A stretch of DNA of 11,485 nt from Sulfurimonas sp. (lineage in GTDB: Bacteria > Campylobacterota > Campylobacteria > Campylobacterales > Sulfurimonadaceae). The stretch lies in contig WFPU01000146.1 in assembly GCA_015487435.1 (NCBI GenBank), forward strand, positions 1 to 11,485, in the 5' to 3' direction. The notes beneath the pieces are model-generated. The model had not been told where the DNA came from. It was given only the letters and a program-made list of their open reading frames with translations, and made no database searches. Position numbers and translations under genes: made by a program. Shown one piece after another: positions 7,322-11,485 of the stretch. How positions within the stretch are numbered: the first letter of the stretch is position 1; each line of letters starts with the position of its first letter.

Positions 7322-8137
7322 ATGGTTGAAGAAATTTTTGTAATTGCTAAAACGTATCCTACTCGATCAAGAAAATACAAAGAGCTTGTCTGTACAGCTG
7401 GAATAAATAGAGATGGAGAATGGAAACGGATTTATCCTATACCATTTAGAAGTCTTGAAGAATATAAAAAGTTTAAACGCTATACATGGATAGAAGCAGA
7501 AATCACCCCTGATAAAAGTGATCCAAGAGTTGAGAGCCATAAAATAAACACATCATCAATTAAAATTTTAGAAAATATTCCAACAGGGAAAGAATGGGGA
7601 AGAAGAAGACAGCTCATACTGGAAAAAACACGGATTTACACCAATCTTCGTGAAATTATTAATGCTGCAACAAAATCAAATACTCTCTCTTTATGCACTT
7701 TTAAACCTACTAAATTTCTTGATATCGTTATTGTTGATAATCCGAAAGAAGAACTTACTGAAAAAGAAAAAAAAGAGTATATAAACGCTAATAGAAGTCT
7801 GTTTGATACTGAAAGTTGTGAAATCGAATTTACTGGGATGCCACACATTCCCTATAAATTTAAAATTAAATTTGAAGATGATGCTGGACAAGTAAGCTCC
7901 ATGAGTGTTATTGACTGGGAAATCCCACAATTATATTTAAGCTGTAAAAAAGACGGTGATGAAATAGCTATTCAAAAAGTAAAAGAAAAACTGCTATGGA
8001 TGATAGAAGAAAGAGATTTGCATTTATTTTTGGGCACAATGAAACAGATGCATATCAGAAAATCTAAAAATCCTTATACGATAATTGGATTGTTTTATCC
8101 ACCAAAAACAAAAAAATATCAAGGTAGTTTATTTTGA
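7322..8137 (+). CDS. Conserved hypothetical protein, 271 aa, partner of DUF488 gene
   Basis: I cannot name the family, but the sequence looks like a real conserved protein. The N-terminus (FVIAKTYPTRSRKYKELVCTAG, then GEWKRIYPIPFR at about 32-43) and C-terminal blocks (DWEIPQLY at 198-205, DLHLFLGT at 232-239, PYTIIGLFYPP at 251-261) have the look of alternating strands in an all-beta or alpha/beta fold. There is no membrane segment or signal peptide. It ends exactly in QGSLF, which matches four of five positions of the QL(S/D)LF sliding-clamp motif; such peptides are often found at extreme C-termini. Ribosome binding looks weak (AGGA about 12 nt before the ATG). It follows the DUF488 gene by 27 bp, so coexpression is likely. 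Toxin, nuclease accessory or DNA-modification partner are all possible; none is shown. Confidence 0.8.
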   Translation: MVEEIFVIAKTYPTRSRKYKELVCTAGINRDGEWKRIYPIPFRSLEEYKKFKRYTWIEAEITPDKSDPRVESHKINTSSIKILENIPTGKEWGRRRQLILEKTRIYTNLREIINAATKSNTLSLCTFKPTKFLDIVIVDNPKEELTEKEKKEYINANRSLFDTESCEIEFTGMPHIPYKFKIKFEDDAGQVSSMSVIDWEIPQLYLSCKKDGDEIAIQKVKEKLLWMIEERDLHLFLGTMKQMHIRKSKNPYTIIGLFYPPKTKKYQGSLF

Positions 8138-8222
8138 GTGATAACACATTAATGTATAAATTTTACACGGCACAAGCTCTAAATACTATATTTGCATGAT
8201 AATTTTCAATAAATATGCTTAT

Positions 8223-8735
8223 TTAATTACTTTTAGTTAAAAGTTCAATTGACTCACTAATTTTATCAATTCCATTATGCGGATGGTATTTTATTACTTT
8301 ATATATATTAGGTAGGCCTAATGCCATCAATGACACATAACCTTCACCGACTTGTAAAGTATATTTTTTATGATCTGGATTTTCATATTCTATTGGATGC
8401 GCTTGAAGTTGTCTGTCATCTTGAAAACAAAGAATGATTGGGATTTCATTATTAGCAGCTATTTGCAATTCTATACCAAGTCCTGTAGATGGATAGCTTG
8501 CTTCTGCAATTATTACATCAGCTTCTTCTACCATATTTCGATCCCAATAATAACATAATGGAGCTCGTTCCTCAAAAGGTTTTTTTGCGAGTTGAGGATC
8601 ACTGTCTACTAATGCATACTTAACAATATGCTTTCTCTTTTTAAAATGATGAGCTAAAGTATGTATAAAATTTGTATATGTGTCAAAAAAATCTCTTGGT
8701 ACATGCGTAAGCCCACAGGCAATATATATTTTCAT
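8223..8735 (-). CDS. Nucleoside 2-deoxyribosyltransferase-like protein
   Basis: This 170-aa protein has the pattern of the nucleoside 2-deoxyribosyltransferase (NDT) superfamily, enzymes that cleave or exchange the N-glycosidic bond of nucleosides or nucleotides. An initial strand KIYIACGLTH (2-11) stands for the usual 'iYLAGP' loop. WDRNMVEEADVIIAEAS (64-80) holds the Asp region, and PSTGLGIELQIA (82-93) is the typical 'S.G.g.ElG.A' motif with E89 as probable catalytic glutamate. The length is normal for the family. It lies 9 nt after the YaaC-like gene with AAAGGA about 6 nt before its ATG, so the two form an operon. NDT-like proteins in defence islands may act on nucleotides as sensors or effectors; that role is inferred here. 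Other family members are purely salvage enzymes. It converges on the 271-aa gene across an 85-bp gap with no clear terminator. Confidence 0.8.
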   Translation of the reverse strand: MKIYIACGLTHVPRDFFDTYTNFIHTLAHHFKKRKHIVKYALVDSDPQLAKKPFEERAPLCYYWDRNMVEEADVIIAEASYPSTGLGIELQIAANNEIPIILCFQDDRQLQAHPIEYENPDHKKYTLQVGEGYVSLMALGLPNIYKVIKYHPHNGIDKISESIELLTKSN

Positions 8736-8744
8736 TTTTTTCCT

Positions 8745-9794
8745 TTATTGTGCTGATCTGACATTTGGTACAAGAAATTGGTATCCAGTTATTTCAGATG
8801 AGATGGCATCTATAAACTGCAAAGGAGACTCTTGAATAAACTCACTTAACAACCAGTTCTTTTGACCATTTAAAAAAGATGCAAGCTCAAGAGGGCGGTA
8901 ACGACAAATTTCGCTAAGGCGGTGCATAGCGGCTAATGTGATTGTTATAGGGAATCGTTGCAAATTTTTTGGTCCGGCTACAACACTTTTTGCATACCAT
9001 AATGTTTGAGACCCATTGATGTAATGAATATCTTGACGAATTTCTTTTTGTAAAATTTTTATTTGATTTAAATCTTCTTTACTTGGCCTTCTAGGATTCA
9101 AGAATGGAACTTCAATAATCGATTTAATTTTATATTTTTCGTCTGAAGTTTCATCTTTTATTAATCCTGAAGGCAAACGATTTAACACATGATAGGAACA
9201 AAAATCTTTAGATAATTTCGCACTAAAGTAAGCATATTTATTTATGGTATCAGCTACAAAGCAGCAATCCACTAAAGGAATAAACATTTCAGTCTGTTTT
9301 GGATAAGAAATGCAATATGTACGGTGAATATATGGTAAATTAAATAAAAGTTCTTGCAAATTATGATTACGATTTGTTTCCTTTTCTCCTAAGTATGTTG
9401 ATAAAGCAGGTAAAATACCTCTATTCAATATATTAATTCCCTCATTTACAATACTAATTTTATTACTTGAACCTCTCATATTGTGAGCTCTAACCCCATG
9501 CATTTGATCAAAACTAATATTTTTAGCAGTTAACAAAGCTTTAACAGCATTCATATAAGAATAATAATGAAGCAAAGGGGAAGATTGTATCGGCATACCT
9601 TGTGAAGCTTTATGAAATTCTTCAGATTGATGCCAATATAGCAATGCATTTTTATGGCCTTCTTTCTTCAACCATAATGAAACAAAATCCCATGAACTTT
9701 GGGTGAGAACCGTTGGAGCACCAATTAGAGGAGATACTATAGCTTTATAAGGTTTTAATTCACGCCCTTTATATTTAATGGTTATTATAGACAC
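8745..9794 (-). CDS. YaaC-like protein
   Basis: I prefer the GTG at 9794 (349 aa) over the TTG at 9839. An extended -10 at 9853-9845 puts the transcription start near 9838, so the TTG would be essentially leaderless, whereas the GTG has a GGGGGAGG just upstream, although close (2 nt). The protein resembles the YaaC family of Bacillus and others: AFFEKASQ-like region replaced here by EEFHKASQGMP (58-68), then SPLLHYYSYMNAVKALLTA (72-90), a central HGVRAHN, and a C-terminal block LLSEFI...PLQFIDAISSEITG, all of which fit my memory of that family. It is helical and soluble. The biochemical function of YaaC is unknown. It is the first gene of an operon with the NDT-like gene. A poly-C/poly-T stretch at 9800-9812 lies just upstream of the chosen start. 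Family assignment is moderate; gene reality is high. Confidence 0.7.
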   Translation of the reverse strand: MSIITIKYKGRELKPYKAIVSPLIGAPTVLTQSSWDFVSLWLKKEGHKNALLYWHQSEEFHKASQGMPIQSSPLLHYYSYMNAVKALLTAKNISFDQMHGVRAHNMRGSSNKISIVNEGINILNRGILPALSTYLGEKETNRNHNLQELLFNLPYIHRTYCISYPKQTEMFIPLVDCCFVADTINKYAYFSAKLSKDFCSYHVLNRLPSGLIKDETSDEKYKIKSIIEVPFLNPRRPSKEDLNQIKILQKEIRQDIHYINGSQTLWYAKSVVAGPKNLQRFPITITLAAMHRLSEICRYRPLELASFLNGQKNWLLSEFIQESPLQFIDAISSEITGYQFLVPNVRSAQ

Positions 9795-9844
9795 AGCCTC
9801 CCCCTTTTTTTTATTAAATACGATTGCATTTTTAGGCAATGCAC

Positions 9845-9853
9845 ATTATAGCA
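9845..9853 (-). promoter_or_regulatory. Extended -10 promoter of the YaaC/NDT operon
   Basis: TGC-TATAAT on the minus strand is a complete extended -10 element. It predicts transcription from about 9838, giving a leader of about 44 nt to the GTG at 9794. No good -35 box is visible, as expected for an extended -10 promoter. Its position is the main argument against the upstream TTG start. Confidence 0.65.
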
Positions 9854-9930
9854 AACTTAACGCATTAGAATCGTTTAAAAGTTAGTAACAAGTTAATACG
9901 CTTCCCGTGTTATTTCCAAATATATGGCAA

Positions 9931-9963
9931 TTTAACATGTATAAAATAAAAAACAATGTTAAA
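9931..9963. repeat. Inverted repeat upstream of the membrane protein gene
   Basis: TTTAACAT (9931-9938) and ATGTTAAA (9956-9963) are perfect 8-bp inverted arms around a 17-nt spacer that contains TATAAA (9940-9945), a possible -10 for the rightward gene about 75 nt before its ATG. It could be an operator. The arms are AT-rich, so chance is a real alternative. The rest of the gap 9854-10039 shows only AT-rich sequence and the near-repeat at 9880-9895. Confidence 0.35.
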
Positions 9964-10039
9964 ATAAAATATAAGAATGAGGGATGGATATTCATCGGAA
10001 ATTCTATTTTGCTAATAAAAGAGCAACGAGAGGTGCACA

Positions 10040-10876
10040 ATGAATGACTCGGAAAGAGAAACCATAAGGGTTGAGAAGTTAAAAAATATATCAATTGGAA
10101 ATATAGATCAATCCGGGAGAAAAATATACGATGTCTATGCGCGATCAGGTGAATTTGTTATATATTCAGTGCAAGAAAGCGGGACAATTCAGGGAATTGC
10201 AGTAATTATTGAAGAAGAAAAACCAGATGATCAAGAACCAACAAATAACTATCAGGAGATAAAAGGCGAATTTGATAAATTAAAATCTGCTTCTTATAAA
10301 GCTATGGACAAATCCTACACGGCAAGAGTGGCGCATGCTTTATCGGTTGCGATTTTGAATGGGCCAGAAAAAGCAAAAACACTACTAAATGAAATTCATT
10401 TAGATATTGAAAATGCCTACAAAGAGCTTGTTTTTGGAAAACTTCTCTATATCACAGGAGCTTTTCTTATAGCCATGCTCTTTAGCATGTTGAGCATCTA
10501 TCTATATTTTACTCAGCCTGAAATGATAGTTAAAGAGAGGGTAACACTCTATCACTTAATGCTGGTATCCTCTATGGCAACTCTAGGAGGACTGATATCT
10601 ATTTCACGAAGTATTAGTAAAATTAGTATTGACAAAGGTCTTGGGAAATGGCCATATTTTGTGTATGGAATAGAGAGAAATATATTCTCAATACTTGGAG
10701 GAGTTTTTATATTTTTTCTGATTAAATCTAATCTGCTTTTTGGTTTTATAAATTCGCTTGAAAATCCGCTATATGGATTTATGACATTTGGTTTTTTATC
10801 AGGTTTTAGCGAAACGCTTATTCCTAACGCATTAAAAAATTTGGAAAAAAGTGCCAGAAAGAAGTCGGACAGTTAG
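10040..10876 (+). CDS. Membrane protein with four predicted C-terminal helices
   Basis: GAGAGG about 6-7 nt before the ATG supports the start. The first ~130 residues are hydrophilic: an N-terminal region (1-60) ending in an acidic linker (EEEKPDDQEP, 58-67), then a helical stretch (70-132). Four hydrophobic segments follow: about 135-157, 170-188, 214-236 and 243-262. The last contains GFLSGFSETLIPN (251-263), resembling the 'GFSERFVPNLL' ending I recall from a group of uncharacterised bacterial membrane proteins. The C-terminus is basic and probably cytoplasmic. There is no signal peptide and no enzymatic motif. It stands alone, with its own upstream gap of about 190 bp and a convergent neighbour 7 bp downstream. 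A soluble N-terminal domain plus membrane bundle in a defence island fits an abortive-infection type membrane effector, but that is inference. Confidence 0.8.
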   Translation: MNDSERETIRVEKLKNISIGNIDQSGRKIYDVYARSGEFVIYSVQESGTIQGIAVIIEEEKPDDQEPTNNYQEIKGEFDKLKSASYKAMDKSYTARVAHALSVAILNGPEKAKTLLNEIHLDIENAYKELVFGKLLYITGAFLIAMLFSMLSIYLYFTQPEMIVKERVTLYHLMLVSSMATLGGLISISRSISKISIDKGLGKWPYFVYGIERNIFSILGGVFIFFLIKSNLLFGFINSLENPLYGFMTFGFLSGFSETLIPNALKNLEKSARKKSDS

Positions 10877-10883
10877 AAACAAG

Positions 10884-11485
10884 TTATTCTTCATTCTTGA
10901 AAACAATGTCTTTCCCCGTAATTCTTCTTAGTTCCTCATAGGTAATACTATCAACAAAATAGGGTTCTAAGTATGTATCATGTATCTGATATTCCAAAAA
11001 TTCATTCCTAATAAAAAAGTCACCTTGTAAGGCATCACAATAATAACAGCCATTAGAAAGATATGACTCATGAATAGTCTTGCTGTACCTTGTTTTGATA
11101 ATCCCTATATTGTTCTTTTCACTATATTGTTTAAATTTATCCGTGTCTAGCACCGAATCTATTAAAAATGGAAAATCATAAAAAATTTTATACTCTTCAA
11201 CTCGTAGCTCTATACCAACAACTACATTTGTTGCCTTATGGCATTTCCAACACTCTATAGGAATAGTAACAATGCCAATATCAATCATATCCGTCTTATT
11301 TGGCAAATAATCAATAAGCAGTGCATTTTTCATTTCAACTTTCGAATATCGACATGTATCAAGCCAATAAATTTCCGATTTGTCATTTTTATTAAATTGT
11401 TCAAGTTGGAATTTTCTTCCCCTATTTTGCTTCGCTTTAGATGTTTGTGAATCATAAACATATGTTGCTCCCTCGATAATTGGAA
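10884..11485 (-). CDS. Hypothetical protein with two CxxC pairs, 5' end beyond window
   Basis: The frame is open from the right edge (first whole codon at 11483) to a TAA at 10886-10884, giving at least 199 residues. The ATG at 11333 is therefore probably internal: the 50 residues before it (YVYDSQTSKAKQNRGRKF..., then EIYWLDTCRYSKVEM) look like ordinary coding sequence, and no good ribosome site precedes the ATG. Visible features are IPIECWKCHKATNVVV and, about 60 residues later, NGCYYCDALQGDFFI, two CxxC pairs likely to bind one zinc ion. The 'CWKC...GCxxCxALQGDFF' pair is a pattern I associate with conserved hypothetical proteins of bacteria and mobile regions, without a known function. 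It is convergent with the membrane protein gene, 7 bp apart, with no room for a separate terminator. Confidence 0.75.
   Translation of the reverse strand, partial: PIIEGATYVYDSQTSKAKQNRGRKFQLEQFNKNDKSEIYWLDTCRYSKVEMKNALLIDYLPNKTDMIDIGIVTIPIECWKCHKATNVVVGIELRVEEYKIFYDFPFLIDSVLDTDKFKQYSEKNNIGIIKTRYSKTIHESYLSNGCYYCDALQGDFFIRNEFLEYQIHDTYLEPYFVDSITYEELRRITGKDIVFKNEE

Noticed and set aside
8138..8222. Bidirectional terminator between the convergent 271-aa and NDT-like genes
   Set aside because: TGTATAAATTTTACA is a poor, AT-only near-palindrome and no GC-rich stem with flanking T runs is seen.
11238..11450. Plus-strand 70-codon frame at the right edge
   Set aside because: It lies opposite the open minus-strand frame carrying the CxxC motifs, and has no ribosome site.

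Overview
The window is an AT-rich stretch of accessory DNA, densely packed with genes on both strands. It has no rRNA, tRNA, CRISPR array or recognisable transposase. Low GC, A/T-rich codons, a very small HTH regulator ahead of a restriction-modification (RM) operon and TATAAT-type -10 boxes with poor -35 boxes would suit a Campylobacterota genome (Sulfurimonas, Sulfurovum or Arcobacter-like). This is an inference from style; no housekeeping gene is present to test it.

Left edge (1-788, minus): a two-gene operon encodes an unrecognised 100-aa protein and a repeat protein with CxxH...CxxC zinc knuckles (DUF723-like), which is cut by the window edge. Upstream, a perfect 17-bp dyad lies exactly where transcription would start from two overlapping TATAAT boxes, as a repressor operator would.

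Centre-left (970-6249, minus): a type III RM operon runs, in order of transcription, small HTH regulator, Mod methyltransferase, Res helicase-nuclease, then an unrecognised 193-aa protein. The first three genes overlap (11 and 4 nt) and the fourth follows after 39 bp. Mod carries an unusual coiled-coil insertion of about 100 residues.

Centre (6250-8137): a divergent promoter region holds a perfect 19-bp inverted repeat whose arms each contain a TATAAT, so the regulator/RM operon and the rightward operon are probably controlled together. The rightward operon has two genes: a protein joining a SocA/Panacea-like N-terminal region to a DUF488 domain, and an unrecognised 271-aa protein. Both carry a Q-x-S-L-F peptide resembling the sliding-clamp-binding motif.

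Centre-right (8223-9794, minus): a YaaC-like protein and a nucleoside 2-deoxyribosyltransferase-like protein form a two-gene operon behind an extended -10 promoter. Right edge: a membrane protein with four predicted helices (plus), then a convergent, 5'-truncated gene with two CxxC pairs.

Taken together this looks like a defence island: a complete type III RM system, a divergently linked DUF488 module, a YaaC/NDT-like pair and a membrane protein of possible effector type. Only the RM system has a confidently assigned function.
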